Source: Gryllotalpicola protaetiae
GTDB lineage: Bacteria > Actinomycetota > Actinomycetes > Actinomycetales > Microbacteriaceae
Length of the DNA: 64,000 nucleotides
Assembly: GCF_003627055.1 (NCBI RefSeq)
Contig: NZ_CP032624.1
Coordinates: forward strand, 3,100,001 to 3,164,000
Reading direction: 5' to 3'
Within the stretch, counting starts at the first letter, position 1. Each line of letters begins with the position of its first letter. The notes beneath the pieces are model-generated. The model saw nothing but the letters and a program-made list of their open reading frames with translations. It was not told the DNA's origin and searched no databases. Shown here in pieces: positions 15,091-24,047 of the stretch. The position numbers were made by a program, and so were the translations under genes.

Positions 15091-16788
15091 ATGACCACAA
15101 CTCAAACGCGAAGCGGCACGCTGCCGGACACCGGTCTCAAGCGGCAGATCGGATTCATCGGCCTGATGTGGGCCTCGGCCGGCTCGATCATCGGCTCCGG
15201 CTGGCTGTACGGCGCCCAGAAGGGCCTCGCCGCGGCGGGCCCCGCCGTCATCTGGTCGTGGGTGATCGGCGCCGTCGCGATCCTGATCCTCGCGCTCGTG
15301 CACGCGGAGCTCGGCGGCATGTACCCGATCGCCGGCGGCACGGCGCGCTTCCCGCACCTCGCCTTCGGCGGCATCGCGGGCGGCGCCTTCGGGTGGTTCT
15401 CGTGGCTGCAGGCCGTCACGGTCGCCCCGATCGAGGTCATGGCGATGCTCGGCTACTGGCAGTCGCTGGCCCGCACGGAGCACTGGGGCTTCGGCGCCCA
15501 CTTCCAGAATCCGACGACAGAGATCCTGACGCCGAGCGGCATCGTCGCAGCCGTCATCATCATGGCGGTGTTCACCGGCATCAACTTCTTCTCGATCCGC
15601 GCGCTCGCGAACACCAACAGCGCCGCGACCTGGTGGAAGATCGGCGTGCCCGTGCTCGCGATCTTCGTGCTGGCGATCGTGAACTTCCACGGCAGCAACT
15701 TCGGAGCGGGTGAGAGCTTCGCGCCCACCGGTCTCAAGGGCGTGCTCAGCGCGCTGCCGACCGCGGGCATCGTGTTCGCGCTGCTCGGCTTCGAGCAGGC
15801 CGACCAGCTCGCCGGTGAATCCTCGAACCCCAAGCGCGACATCCCGCGTGCGGTCATCGGCTCCGTGCTCATCGGCCTCGTCATCTACCTGGCCCTGCAG
15901 GTCGTCTTCATCGCCTCGATCCCCGGAGACCACCTGCTCGGAACCTGGGCGAAGACGGCGGCGCAGTACGCCTCCGGCCCGTTCGCACTGCTCGCCACCG
16001 CGGTCGGCGTCGGCTGGCTCGCCGTCGTGCTCTACGTCGACGCCGTCATCTCGCCCGGTGGCACCGGTCTGATCTACTTCACGGCCACCAGCCGCGTCTC
16101 CTACGGCCTGTCGAAGAACGGCTACTTCCCGAAGCTGTTCGAATCGACGACCCGCCGCGGCGTCCCGTGGTTCGGCCTCGTCATCGCGTGGATCTTCGGC
16201 TGCATCTGCTTCCTGCCGTTCCCGAGCTGGCAGTCTCTCGTGAGCCTGATCACGAGCGCCTCGGTGCTCATGTACGCCGGAGCGCCGCTCGCCTTCGGTG
16301 CCTTCCGCAAGCGCATCCCGCAGGCGGACCGCCCGTTCCGGCTGCTGGGCGGCGCGATCCTCTCGCCGATCGCGTTCATCGTCGCGAACTGGATCATCCT
16401 GTGGACCGGATGGATCACCGACTACAAGCTCGGCATCTGCATCCTCATCGGCCTTGCGATCATCGTGGTGACGCGCGTGCTGAAGCTCAACCCGACACCG
16501 GTGCACTTCAACTGGCGCTCGGCGCAGTGGCTGTTCCCGTATCTGATCGGCCTCGGGCTCATCGTGTTCCTCTCCGACTGGAACCAGGACTTGAACGGCA
16601 CCATCGCCGGCCCCGATTGGCTGCCGTTCGGGTGGGACATGGCTGTCACGGCCGCCTTCAGCCTGATCATCTACTACTGGGCCGTCAACACCGCCATCGA
16701 CGGCCAGGGCATCCTGCAGATCGCCGATGAGACGGCCGCGCACGCCGAGCAGGAGACCGCGGAGCTGGGCGCGCCGATCGCGGGGTAG
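15091..16788 (+). CDS. APC-family amino acid permease
   Basis: 565 residues with 12-13 membrane helices. The first helix has the substrate-binding glycine-rich turn of the family (ASAGSIIGSGWLYG), and helix 6 begins with FALLGFEQADQLAGESSNPKRD, the conserved APC region with the acidic residue near the binding site. Members take up amino acids or amines with protons; the substrate is not predictable. The C-terminal tail is acidic (DETAAHAEQETAELG). GAGGAGAG lies 9 bases upstream of the ATG, so this gene has a normal leader. Confidence 0.86.
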   Translation: MTTTQTRSGTLPDTGLKRQIGFIGLMWASAGSIIGSGWLYGAQKGLAAAGPAVIWSWVIGAVAILILALVHAELGGMYPIAGGTARFPHLAFGGIAGGAFGWFSWLQAVTVAPIEVMAMLGYWQSLARTEHWGFGAHFQNPTTEILTPSGIVAAVIIMAVFTGINFFSIRALANTNSAATWWKIGVPVLAIFVLAIVNFHGSNFGAGESFAPTGLKGVLSALPTAGIVFALLGFEQADQLAGESSNPKRDIPRAVIGSVLIGLVIYLALQVVFIASIPGDHLLGTWAKTAAQYASGPFALLATAVGVGWLAVVLYVDAVISPGGTGLIYFTATSRVSYGLSKNGYFPKLFESTTRRGVPWFGLVIAWIFGCICFLPFPSWQSLVSLITSASVLMYAGAPLAFGAFRKRIPQADRPFRLLGGAILSPIAFIVANWIILWTGWITDYKLGICILIGLAIIVVTRVLKLNPTPVHFNWRSAQWLFPYLIGLGLIVFLSDWNQDLNGTIAGPDWLPFGWDMAVTAAFSLIIYYWAVNTAIDGQGILQIADETAAHAEQETAELGAPIAG

Positions 16789-16834
16789 CAGTCGTCCGCC
16801 GGCATCCGTGTCGGCGCGTCGGGAATATCTGTAT

Positions 16835-16859
16835 ATCCGTACGGATTTCCATCTATCAT
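16835..16859 (+). promoter_or_regulatory. Operator and -10 element of the permease-arsR operon
   Basis: ATCCGTACGGAT (16835-16846) is a perfect 12 bp palindrome. TATCAT (16854-16859) follows 7 bases later and ends 7 bases before the ATG at 16867. The palindrome therefore sits between the -35 and -10 positions, ideal for an ArsR-type repressor such as the one at the end of this operon. Confidence 0.6.
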
Positions 16860-16866
16860 GGACCCG

Positions 16867-18303
16867 ATGACGCTGATACGGATGCTGGGCGACGGGCTCT
16901 TCGACGCGTTCTCCATGTTCTGGGAGACGCTCTGGGCTCTCTTCCTGGGGTTCGCGCTCTCCGGCGCGATCCAGGCCTTCGTCTCGCGCGCCCGCATGCA
17001 GCGCGCCCTCGGCGACCACCGCCCGGCGACGCTCGCGAAGGCGACGGTCTGGGGCATGGTGTCGTCGTCGTGCTCGTATGCGGCGAGCGCGCTGGCGAAG
17101 ACGCTGTTCCGCCGTGGGGCGGACTTCACCACCTCGCTCGTGTTCATGATCGCGAGCACGAACCTCGTGATCGAGCTCGGCCTCGTGCTGTGGCTGCTGC
17201 TCGGCTGGCAGTTCGCGCTCGCCGAGCTCGTCGGTGGCGCGATCATGATCGCCCTGCTCGGTCTCGTCGGGCCGCGCGTGCTGGGGGGCCGCATGGCCGA
17301 CGAGGCGCGCGTGCACCTCGATCGCTTCGAGAGCGCGAGCGCGGGCGGCGGCGGCCATGAGCACCACCATGACCACGGCGACGCAGCGCACGACGAGGTT
17401 CCGCTGCGGCGTCGGCTGCGCAGCCGCGAAGGCTGGGCAGACGCGGCCGGCTACATGATCAGCGACTTGACGATGATCCGGAAGGAGCTCGTCATCGGCT
17501 TCGTCGTCGCCGGCTTCATCACCGTGCTGGTCCCCGACGCGGTGTGGCAGTCGCTGTTCGCCACCGGCCATGGCTTCTGGTCGAGCCTCGAGAACGTCAT
17601 CGTCGGCCCCTTCCTTGCGATCATCAGCTTCGTCTGCTCGGTCGGCAATGTGCCGCTGGCGGCCACGCTGTGGCATGGGGGAGCGAGCTTCGGCGGCGTG
17701 GTCGCCTTCGTCTTCGCCGACCTGATCGCGTTGCCGCTGCTCGTGATCTACCGTCGCTATTTCGGCACGCGCGTCACGTTGCGCATCCTCGTCGTGTTCT
17801 GGGCGACGATGAGCGCCGCGGGTCTCGCGGTCGAATACCTGTTCAAGCTGGTGCGGATTCCCGAGCCGGCGCCCATTCACACGATGACGGGGCACGGCCC
17901 GAGCTGGGACCACACGACCTGGCTGAACCTCGCCGCCCTCGTGCTGTTCGCCGTCATGTACTGGCTGTACCGCACGGCGCGCAGCACGGGGAAGTACGCC
18001 AAGGACCCGATGTGCGGCATGCAGGTCGAGATCGCGAACGCCCCCGCACGCCGCGTGCGCGACGGCGAGGCCTTCTACTTCTGCTCAGACCGCTGCGCGC
18101 GGCAATTCGATGAGAGGACACCCCGCATGACCATGAGCCACGACCCGAGCGGCACCCACCGCGACCCCGTCTGCGGCATGACCGTGAGCCCCGAGACGGC
18201 CGTGGGAAGCGTCGAGCACGAGGGCGAGACGTACTACTTCTGCTCGACCGGCTGCCGTACGGCGTTCGGGCTCAAGCCCGAAGCGTTCCTGGCCCCGCAA
18301 TGA
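16867..18303 (+). CDS. DUF318-type permease with two C-terminal YHS domains, probable metal exporter
   Basis: 478 residues. The first ~350 form an eight-helix permease of the ArsP/DUF318 family (WGMVSSSCSYAASALAKTLF; FVCSVGNVPLAATLW), with a histidine-rich cytoplasmic loop GGGGHEHHHDHGDAAHDE near residues 161-178. Two tandem YHS domains follow near residues 380 and 434, each with CGM and a closing YYFCS/FYFCS..C. YHS domains bind metals. The ATG at 16867 fits a leaderless -10; an in-frame ATG three codons earlier overlaps that -10. The ArsR gene overlaps its stop (ATGA). Export of a soft or divalent metal is inferred. Confidence 0.75.
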   Translation: MTLIRMLGDGLFDAFSMFWETLWALFLGFALSGAIQAFVSRARMQRALGDHRPATLAKATVWGMVSSSCSYAASALAKTLFRRGADFTTSLVFMIASTNLVIELGLVLWLLLGWQFALAELVGGAIMIALLGLVGPRVLGGRMADEARVHLDRFESASAGGGGHEHHHDHGDAAHDEVPLRRRLRSREGWADAAGYMISDLTMIRKELVIGFVVAGFITVLVPDAVWQSLFATGHGFWSSLENVIVGPFLAIISFVCSVGNVPLAATLWHGGASFGGVVAFVFADLIALPLLVIYRRYFGTRVTLRILVVFWATMSAAGLAVEYLFKLVRIPEPAPIHTMTGHGPSWDHTTWLNLAALVLFAVMYWLYRTARSTGKYAKDPMCGMQVEIANAPARRVRDGEAFYFCSDRCARQFDERTPRMTMSHDPSGTHRDPVCGMTVSPETAVGSVEHEGETYYFCSTGCRTAFGLKPEAFLAPQ

Positions 18304-18686
18304 CGGCTCTGCCCAGCGGGAAGTCCGCGCACGAGCACCCGATCGACGCGGCGTCCGTCGCCCACGCGCGCGACGCGGTGCCGACCGCCGACGAGACCGC
18401 ACGGCTCGCCGGTCTGCTGTCGGTCATGGCGGACCCGCTGCGGCTGCGCATCGTCTTCGCGCTCGACGAGACGGACGAGCTGTGCGTCGGCGACCTCGCC
18501 CTCGCCCTCGACGTCAGCGAGGACGCAGCCGGCTACGCGCTGCGCCTGCTGCGCGCCGCCGGGCTCGTGACGACCCGCAAGCACGGCCGAGTCGTCTACA
18601 ACCGGCTCTCGCCCGATTTCCCCGAGCCGCTGCTGCACTACTGCCTGCGCGAGCTGATCAAGCTGACGGGCGTTTCCGATCGGTGA
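18300..18686 (+). CDS. ArsR/SmtB-family metal-sensing repressor
   Basis: 128 residues with the winged-helix core LLSVMADPLRLRIVFAL and the helix-3 metal box ELCVGDLA carrying one cysteine (C62). Further possible ligands are H11 and H13 in the N-terminal AHEHP and H113 and C115 in LLHYCLREL, so metal binding by mixed Cys/His is likely, as in CmtR or SmtB-type sensors. It is translationally coupled to the YHS permease gene (ATGA). It probably represses the operon through the perfect palindrome at 16835-16846. Confidence 0.82.
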   Translation: MTALPSGKSAHEHPIDAASVAHARDAVPTADETARLAGLLSVMADPLRLRIVFALDETDELCVGDLALALDVSEDAAGYALRLLRAAGLVTTRKHGRVVYNRLSPDFPEPLLHYCLRELIKLTGVSDR

Positions 18687-18718
18687 AGAGCGCGGTGAGG
18701 CCGCGCGTCTCGAAACGA

Positions 18719-19219
18719 TCATGTGCGCCGGATGCCTGCGAGCTTCCCGCCCGTGACCGCGAGTAGATCGGCCGGTGCGAGCTCGAGGTCGAAGCCGCGC
18801 CGGCCGCCAGAGACGAGGATCGTCTCGAACGCCTGCGCCGACGCGTCGAGCACGGTCGGAAGCGGCGTGCGCTGGCCGATGGGGGAGATGCCGCCGACGA
18901 CGTAGCCGCTCTTCCGCTCAGCCGTCTTGGGGTCGGCCAGCTCCGCCTTCTTGCCCCCGAGCGCCGCAGCGAGCGCCTTGAGATCGAGCATCGCGTCGAC
19001 GGGAACGATGCCGATGCCGAACCCACCGGGGGCATCCGTCGCGACCATCAGGGTCTTGAACACGCGCGCAGCCTCGATGCTGAGTTTCTGCGCCGCCTCT
19101 GCGCCGTAGCCGGTCACCTTCGCGTCGTGCTCGTAGCCGTGCACGGCGAAGCTGATGCCTGCGCGATCCAGCGCCGCGGTCGCGGCCGTGGTCGGGGCGG
19201 CTGGGGTCTTCTTGGCCAT
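18719..19219 (-). CDS. ybaK: YbaK-type aminoacyl-tRNA deacylase (Cys-tRNA(Pro))
   Basis: 166 residues, a single YbaK/EbsC domain. The conserved lysine needed for hydrolysis is in ARVFKTLMV, the glycine-rich loops are GGISPIGQRTPLPTV and LVSGGRRGFDLELAP. The enzyme removes cysteine wrongly attached to tRNA(Pro). It runs opposite to the SDR gene, with start codons 21 bases apart; TACTTT ends 6 bases before the ATG, consistent with a leaderless transcript. Confidence 0.88.
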   Translation of the reverse strand: MAKKTPAAPTTAATAALDRAGISFAVHGYEHDAKVTGYGAEAAQKLSIEAARVFKTLMVATDAPGGFGIGIVPVDAMLDLKALAAALGGKKAELADPKTAERKSGYVVGGISPIGQRTPLPTVLDASAQAFETILVSGGRRGFDLELAPADLLAVTGGKLAGIRRT

Positions 19220-19225
19220 CGAGTG

Positions 19226-19231
19226 AAAGTA
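19226..19231 (-). promoter_or_regulatory. -10 element of ybaK
   Basis: TACTTT on the minus strand, 6 bases before the ATG. The divergent SDR gene has no comparable box; the AGTATT on the plus strand over the same bases may serve it. Confidence 0.42.
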
Positions 19232-19239
19232 TTGCCGAC

Positions 19240-20016
19240 GTGACGACGACGTTCGAGCAGCCCGAGTTCTCCATCGCAGGCCGGCGCGCGCTGGTCACCG
19301 GCGCGTCCCGGGGTATCGGACGCGACCTCGCGCTGTCGCTCGCGCTCGCAGGAGCGCAGGTGCTCGCCGGGGTCCGACGGGCGGAAGACGCGGACGAGCT
19401 GGCCGCGGAGGCGCGTTCGCGGCAGGCATCCGTCACCCCGTTCGTCCTGGATGTGACGGACGTCGCAGGCACGCGCGCCGCGATCGATGCGGATGCCGCG
19501 GCGAACGGGCCGCTCGCGATCCTCGTGAACAACGCCGGTCTCGGCTTCAACCACGACGCCGTGGACGTGAGCGAGGCCGATTGGGACGCCATGATGGACG
19601 TCAACCTCAAGGGCCTGTTCTTCGTCACGCAGGCGGTCGTGCGCCATATGCTCGCAGCGGAATACGGGCGCGTGGTCAACCTGTCGTCGCAGGGCGGGCT
19701 CGTCGGCATCCGGCGGCATGCCGTCTACTCGGCGAGCAAGGGCGGAGTGAACCTGCTGACGAAGGTGCTCGCGCTCGAATGGGCCGACAGGGGGGTGACG
19801 GTGAACGCGGTCGCGCCGACCTACATCCGCACGCCCGGGACCGCCGAGCGGCTGGACGATCCCGAGATCGCGGCCGACATCCTCGCCCGCATCCCCGCGG
19901 CCCGCTTCGGCACGACGGCCGACGTCGCGGGTGCTGTGCTCTATCTCGCCTCGCCGGCGGCTGGACTCGTCACCGGCGCCGTGCTGCCGGTAGACGGCGG
20001 CTGGACGTCGCAGTAG
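19240..20016 (+). CDS. Short-chain dehydrogenase/reductase
   Basis: 258 residues, classical SDR. The cofactor loop VTGASRGIG is at residues about 19-27 and the catalytic pair is Y163 and K167 in YSASK, with the serine in NLSSQGG. The end PVDGGWTSQ is the standard closure. GTG start. The substrate is unknown. The gene ends 1 base before the end of the oppositely oriented TetR gene, so the two transcripts run into each other without a terminator. Confidence 0.85.
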   Translation: MTTTFEQPEFSIAGRRALVTGASRGIGRDLALSLALAGAQVLAGVRRAEDADELAAEARSRQASVTPFVLDVTDVAGTRAAIDADAAANGPLAILVNNAGLGFNHDAVDVSEADWDAMMDVNLKGLFFVTQAVVRHMLAAEYGRVVNLSSQGGLVGIRRHAVYSASKGGVNLLTKVLALEWADRGVTVNAVAPTYIRTPGTAERLDDPEIAADILARIPAARFGTTADVAGAVLYLASPAAGLVTGAVLPVDGGWTSQ

Positions 20017-20017
20017 C

Positions 20018-20668
20018 TCAGCCGGCCATTCCCTCGAGCAGGGTCGTGAGCACCCGGGTGAGGCGCGGCCCGACCTCGACGATCGCGTGCCCGAGCCCCG
20101 GGTCGCTGCGGTAGAGCGCCTCGATCTCGGGCCCGGGGGTCGCCATCTGCCACAGCGCACCGGCCAGGCTCGTCGCCGTTGCGATCACGTCGACGCGCTG
20201 CTGCTCGCCGAGACGGAGCAGCCGGGTGAGCTCGGCGCCGATCGCGTCGACCTCGTCGAGCGTCACGAGCTTGAACTCACGCACCGACTCGAGCGAGACG
20301 TTCCGCTCGAGGTTGAGCGGCGCCTGGGCGAGCAGGTCGCAGAACATCGGGCGGGCGACGAGCGAGTCGGCGATCACGCGCGCGATCGCCGCGGGGGAGG
20401 CATCCGCCAGGCCGCGCAGCGCGGGCACCAGCTCGCCACCCCAATCGCGCCAGCCCGCCGCGGTGAGCTTGAGGAAGATCTGCTCACGCGTCTCGAAGTA
20501 GCGCAGCAGCGCCGACTTGTGCATGCCGACCTCGGCCGCGATGTCGGTCAGGGTGACCGAGCGGATGCCTGACCGGGAGCCGAGCGCGGTCGCCGCGTCG
20601 AGGATCGCCTGCTCGCGCTGCTGCTTCGCGTCTGCGCTGCGGGCGCGCTGGAACTCGGTCGTGACCAC
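20018..20668 (-). CDS. TetR/AcrR-family regulator
   Basis: 216 residues. The N-terminal DNA-binding domain is SVTLTDIAAEVGMHKSALLR..FETREQIF; the remainder is an all-helical ligand domain. The GTG start was chosen because TACGGT ends 6 bases before it; the longer frame would carry codons from the operator region. It diverges from the SDR gene at 20727, and a near-perfect palindrome lies between them, so it most likely represses that SDR gene and itself. Confidence 0.83.
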   Translation of the reverse strand: MVTTEFQRARSADAKQQREQAILDAATALGSRSGIRSVTLTDIAAEVGMHKSALLRYFETREQIFLKLTAAGWRDWGGELVPALRGLADASPAAIARVIADSLVARPMFCDLLAQAPLNLERNVSLESVREFKLVTLDEVDAIGAELTRLLRLGEQQRVDVIATATSLAGALWQMATPGPEIEALYRSDPGLGHAIVEVGPRLTRVLTTLLEGMAG

Positions 20669-20674
20669 GAGTCC

Positions 20675-20720
20675 ACCGTAACACAACCAAGTTGCATTAT
20701 TAATGAAACGGTGTTGTACT
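20675..20720. promoter_or_regulatory. Divergent promoters with a TetR-type operator
   Basis: TACGGT on the minus strand (20675-20680) serves tetR. GTTGCATTATTAATGAAAC (20691-20709) has 8 bp arms matching at 7 positions around ATT, a usual TetR operator shape. TGTACT (20715-20720) on the plus strand ends 6 bases before the SDR ATG. One bound dimer could block both promoters. Confidence 0.6.
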
Positions 20721-20726
20721 AATCGC

Positions 20727-21605
20727 ATGACTTCACAACCTCAGATCTGGTTCATCACCGGCTCGTCCCGCGGCTTCGGTCGCGCTCTCGCCGAGGCCGC
20801 GCTCGAGGCAGGCCATTCCGTCGCCGCCACCGCGCGCCGGCCTGAGCAGCTCGCGGAGCTCGTCGAGCGCTACGGCGACCGGGTGCTACCCATAGCGCTC
20901 GACGTGACGGATTCCGCGGCCGCACGCGCCGCGATCGCGGAGACCGCCCGCCGCTTCGGCCGCATCGACGTGCTCGTCAACAACGCCGGGTACGCGAACG
21001 TCGCGCCCATCGAGACGGGCGACGAGGCGGACTTCCGCGCCCAGTTCGAGACGAACTTCTGGGGTGTGTACAACGTCAGTCGTGCCGCGATCTCGCAGCT
21101 GCGCGCGCAGGGCGGGGGACTGGTCGTGCAGTTCTCGTCCGTCGGCGGCCGTGTCGGGGGTTCGCCGGGCATCGCGAGCTATCAGGCGGCGAAGTTCGCC
21201 GTCGACGGCTTCACCCGGGTGCTCGCCGTCGAGACGGCTCCGTTCGGCATCCGCACGATGGTCGTCGAGCCGAGCGGCTTCGCGACCGACTGGGCGGGCT
21301 CGTCGATGACGGTGAACGACATTCCCGCCGACTACGAGCAGACCGTCGGGGCGATGAACTCGCGCATGCGGCAGACGGGCTCACGCCCGGCAGGCGACCC
21401 GAAGCGGGCGGCCGAGATCATCGTGCGTGCTGCTGCTCGGCAGAACGCGCCGAGTCACCTGCTCGTCGGCGTGAATGCCGTCGAGATGTCGATCGCGTAC
21501 TCGAGGGCACAGCTCGCCGAGGCCGAGGCGTGGGAGCAGGTGAGCCGCTCGGCCGACTTCAGCGAGCCGTACCCGGCCGAGCTCCCTGCTGACGACGCCG
21601 TGTGA
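20727..21605 (+). CDS. Short-chain dehydrogenase/reductase under TetR control
   Basis: 292 residues, classical SDR with ITGSSRGFGRALAEAAL at the N-terminus and the catalytic pair Y152/K156 in YQAAK; NNAG is also intact. The length and the C-terminal extension after residue ~245 match the group of oxidoreductases usually paired with a divergent TetR gene, as here. The ATG at 20727 was preferred to the in-frame ATG eight codons upstream, which lies in the operator. Likely acts on a small compound sensed by the regulator. Confidence 0.85.
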   Translation: MTSQPQIWFITGSSRGFGRALAEAALEAGHSVAATARRPEQLAELVERYGDRVLPIALDVTDSAAARAAIAETARRFGRIDVLVNNAGYANVAPIETGDEADFRAQFETNFWGVYNVSRAAISQLRAQGGGLVVQFSSVGGRVGGSPGIASYQAAKFAVDGFTRVLAVETAPFGIRTMVVEPSGFATDWAGSSMTVNDIPADYEQTVGAMNSRMRQTGSRPAGDPKRAAEIIVRAAARQNAPSHLLVGVNAVEMSIAYSRAQLAEAEAWEQVSRSADFSEPYPAELPADDAV

Positions 21606-21650
21606 CATGCGGCTCGCCGCGCCTCGGCGGGGCAGTGAGAGAGTAGGAGG

Positions 21651-22184
21651 GTGAGCGACGACCCCCAGCTGCCCCTCTCGGCCCACGCCGACGCGAGCGA
21701 CCCGCTGCCGCGGCGCCCGCTCGGCAGCGGCGACGGCTGGGTAGAGGGCCCCGACGGGCGCAGGTTCTGGGGCACCTTCGGCGCAGCCGGCCTTCTGCTC
21801 GTCAACCGCGAGGTCGGGGTGCTTCTGCAGCACCGGGCAGGTTTCAGCCACTTCGGCGGCACCTGGGGGATTCCCGGCGGCGCGCGCCACGAGGACGAGA
21901 GCGCCGCGCAGGGCGCTGTGCGCGAGGCTCACGAAGAGGCGGGCGTGCCTGTCGCCAAGGTGGTCGTCGACTTCGAATCCGTCTGGGACCTCGGTTGGTG
22001 GAGCTATACGACCGTCGTCGGCCACGTCGAGCAGCCGTTCACACCCGTGATCGGCGACGCCGAGAGCATCGAGCTGCGCTGGGTGCCGCTTTCCGAGGTC
22101 GACGAGCTACCGCTGCACCCCGGTCTCGAGGCGTCGTGGCCCGCGCTGCGGGCACGCATCGACGGCCTGTCGGACGCACGCTGA
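21651..22184 (+). CDS. Nudix hydrolase
   Basis: 177 residues. A complete Nudix box is visible: GGARHEDE, seven residues, then REAHEEAGV (G-x5-E-x7-REUxEExGU), near residues 76-98. Its helix binds the metal that hydrolyses nucleoside diphosphates linked to another group. The N-terminal ~40 residues are charged and not conserved. GTG start with AGGAGG touching it, an unusually close spacing; there is no better in-frame start nearby. Substrate unknown. Confidence 0.83.
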   Translation: MSDDPQLPLSAHADASDPLPRRPLGSGDGWVEGPDGRRFWGTFGAAGLLLVNREVGVLLQHRAGFSHFGGTWGIPGGARHEDESAAQGAVREAHEEAGVPVAKVVVDFESVWDLGWWSYTTVVGHVEQPFTPVIGDAESIELRWVPLSEVDELPLHPGLEASWPALRARIDGLSDAR

Positions 22185-22247
22185 CACTCCGATGACCTGG
22201 CGGGCACGAGAGCGTGCGCGACGTGCCGCGTTCCCGCAGCCCCGGGC

Positions 22248-22796
22248 TCAGCTGGTGAAGATGGCGGGCTTGTGATTGAAGTCGGTGATGCTGAACTGGC
22301 TGGTGAGGTCGGCGGGATTGGCGACCGAGAACGCTGCCTTCCACGACACGGACTGACCCGGAAGCACCGGTGTCTGCGGCCCCAGACCGGTCACATCGCC
22401 CTGCGGACCGCCGATTTCGGTGATGCTCGACGCCGCTGTGCCACCTGAGGTGAGGGTCATCTGCGATAGTCCGGCGTCGACGTTCTGCGTCGTCCCGTTG
22501 TTGATCGTGATGGTGAAGATCAGGTTCTGCTGGCCCGCTGTCACTCCGGCCGCGTACTGGCTCGGCGTGAAAGGCTGCGGGGCGCTGATCGTGACGGCCA
22601 GACCGTCCGACCACTTGTATGTCTCGCCGAACTTGGCATTCTGCGAGGCGGCGGTCTTGGTCGGGGCCGGCGTCGTAGCGGCATCCGATGTCGCCGGGGC
22701 GGGACCGCCAGACGGCGCGCCCGACGTACCGCATGCCGTGAGGCCGAGCATGAGTGCGCTCGAAAGGACTGCGGCGGCCGCAAGCTTCGTGTACAA
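22248..22796 (-). CDS. Secreted lipoprotein with Ig-like (DUF4352-like) domain
   Basis: 182 residues beginning with a TTG codon: GGAGG stands 8 bases before it and the product YTKLAAAAVLSSALMLGLTAC is a textbook lipoprotein signal with lipobox LTAC. A longer in-frame ATG start would place this signal behind eight unrelated residues and before the ribosome binding site. After a Thr/Pro/Ala-rich linker (residues 25-50) comes a beta-rich domain similar to DUF4352 telomeric-type Ig folds (FTITINNGTTQNVDAG). The role is unknown. A second lipoprotein gene lies upstream on the same strand. Confidence 0.7.
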   Translation of the reverse strand: MYTKLAAAAVLSSALMLGLTACGTSGAPSGGPAPATSDAATTPAPTKTAASQNAKFGETYKWSDGLAVTISAPQPFTPSQYAAGVTAGQQNLIFTITINNGTTQNVDAGLSQMTLTSGGTAASSITEIGGPQGDVTGLGPQTPVLPGQSVSWKAAFSVANPADLTSQFSITDFNHKPAIFTS

Positions 22797-22898
22797 GGGA
22801 TTTTCCTCCAAATGATGCAATGGTGAGAACAGCCGTCGCTGATGTGTGCGCGGCGGTCAGGGTGGTGTTCGCGTCGGAGCGTCTGAAAGGCCTGAGCT

Positions 22899-23404
<506 letters not shown>

Positions 23405-23408
<4 letters not shown>

Positions 23409-23420
23409 ATATGCAATATA
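23405..23420 (-). promoter_or_regulatory. AT-rich promoter with palindrome over a lipoprotein start codon
   Basis: GCATATATGC (23405-23414) is a perfect palindrome that contains the start codon; TATATT (23415-23420, minus strand) is a near-consensus -10 ending 6 bases before the ATG. A leaderless transcript is inferred. Confidence 0.5.
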
Positions 23421-23522
23421 GCTAGATTGAAATAACCCTCAGTTCCTCACGGACCCCCAACTCGGGTGCCGCCTTCGGGTCAAACGTGGGGAGTGACGAG
23501 CCGAAGCCGATCGCCGCAGCGG

Positions 23523-23990
23523 TTACGCGTTCTCCAGTTCGGCGGCGTTCTCGGCCGCCAGCTCCGTCTTCCACCGCACCAGCGACCGCACGGTGCCGCT
23601 CGAGTCCTCCCGTAGCCGCTCCATTGCGTCGTCTGGCACGTAGTAGTTGATCGCGAGGAATCCGCGCACCTGCTCGTTCGGGTCATCGACGAGCGATCGC
23701 AGCACGTCGCACGGCGTCGCCTCGTTGCGCGCCACGCAGGCGCGCACCCCGTCGTCGGGGTCGCTCGCGAGCTTCTCGAAGAGGTCGACGGGGGCATGGT
23801 AGCTCGAGGCCACAGCTTCGCGGATCTTCGGGTTCGGGTTCGCGGCCAGCAGTCGCAGGCGGCGGATCTTGCTCTCGGTCACCGGGGGAGCGGGGTGCAG
23901 CTCGGCGATCTCTTCCGCCGTGAGCTGCGAGGGCGCCAGCCGCCGCATCTGCTCGCGCTGGGCAGGGGTGTTGAACCGGATGCACGACAT
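23523..23990 (-). CDS. Leucine-rich-repeat-variant / HEAT-like protein
   Basis: 155 residues built from short helical repeats with the pattern RxxVAxxxxxPxxLxxxLxxDxDxxV: for example IREAVASSYHAPVDLFEKLA, then VRACVARNEATPCDVLRSLV, then VRGFLAINYYVPDDAMERL. This matches the leucine-rich-repeat-variant family seen as stand-alone proteins in actinobacteria. It probably binds protein partners; the role is unknown. The ATG is supported by TACCGT 6 bases upstream. It diverges from the small membrane protein gene with a 57-base gap. Confidence 0.75.
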   Translation of the reverse strand: MSCIRFNTPAQREQMRRLAPSQLTAEEIAELHPAPPVTESKIRRLRLLAANPNPKIREAVASSYHAPVDLFEKLASDPDDGVRACVARNEATPCDVLRSLVDDPNEQVRGFLAINYYVPDDAMERLREDSSGTVRSLVRWKTELAAENAAELENA

Positions 23991-23996
23991 GCCTTC

Positions 23997-24037
23997 ACGG
24001 TAACCCCGGAAGTCCACCAAGGTGCGGAGGCTAGGGT
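23997..24037. promoter_or_regulatory. Divergent -10 elements
   Basis: TACCGT on the minus strand (23997-24002) ends 6 bases before the repeat-protein ATG. TAGGGT on the plus strand (24032-24037) ends 10 bases before the membrane-protein ATG at 24048. Confidence 0.42.
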
Positions 24038-24047
24038 CGACGCAGCC

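Noticed and set aside
14902-17913. 1003-codon open frame on the minus strand
   Set aside because: Antisense to the APC permease and YHS permease; the product is low-complexity and charged, without motifs.
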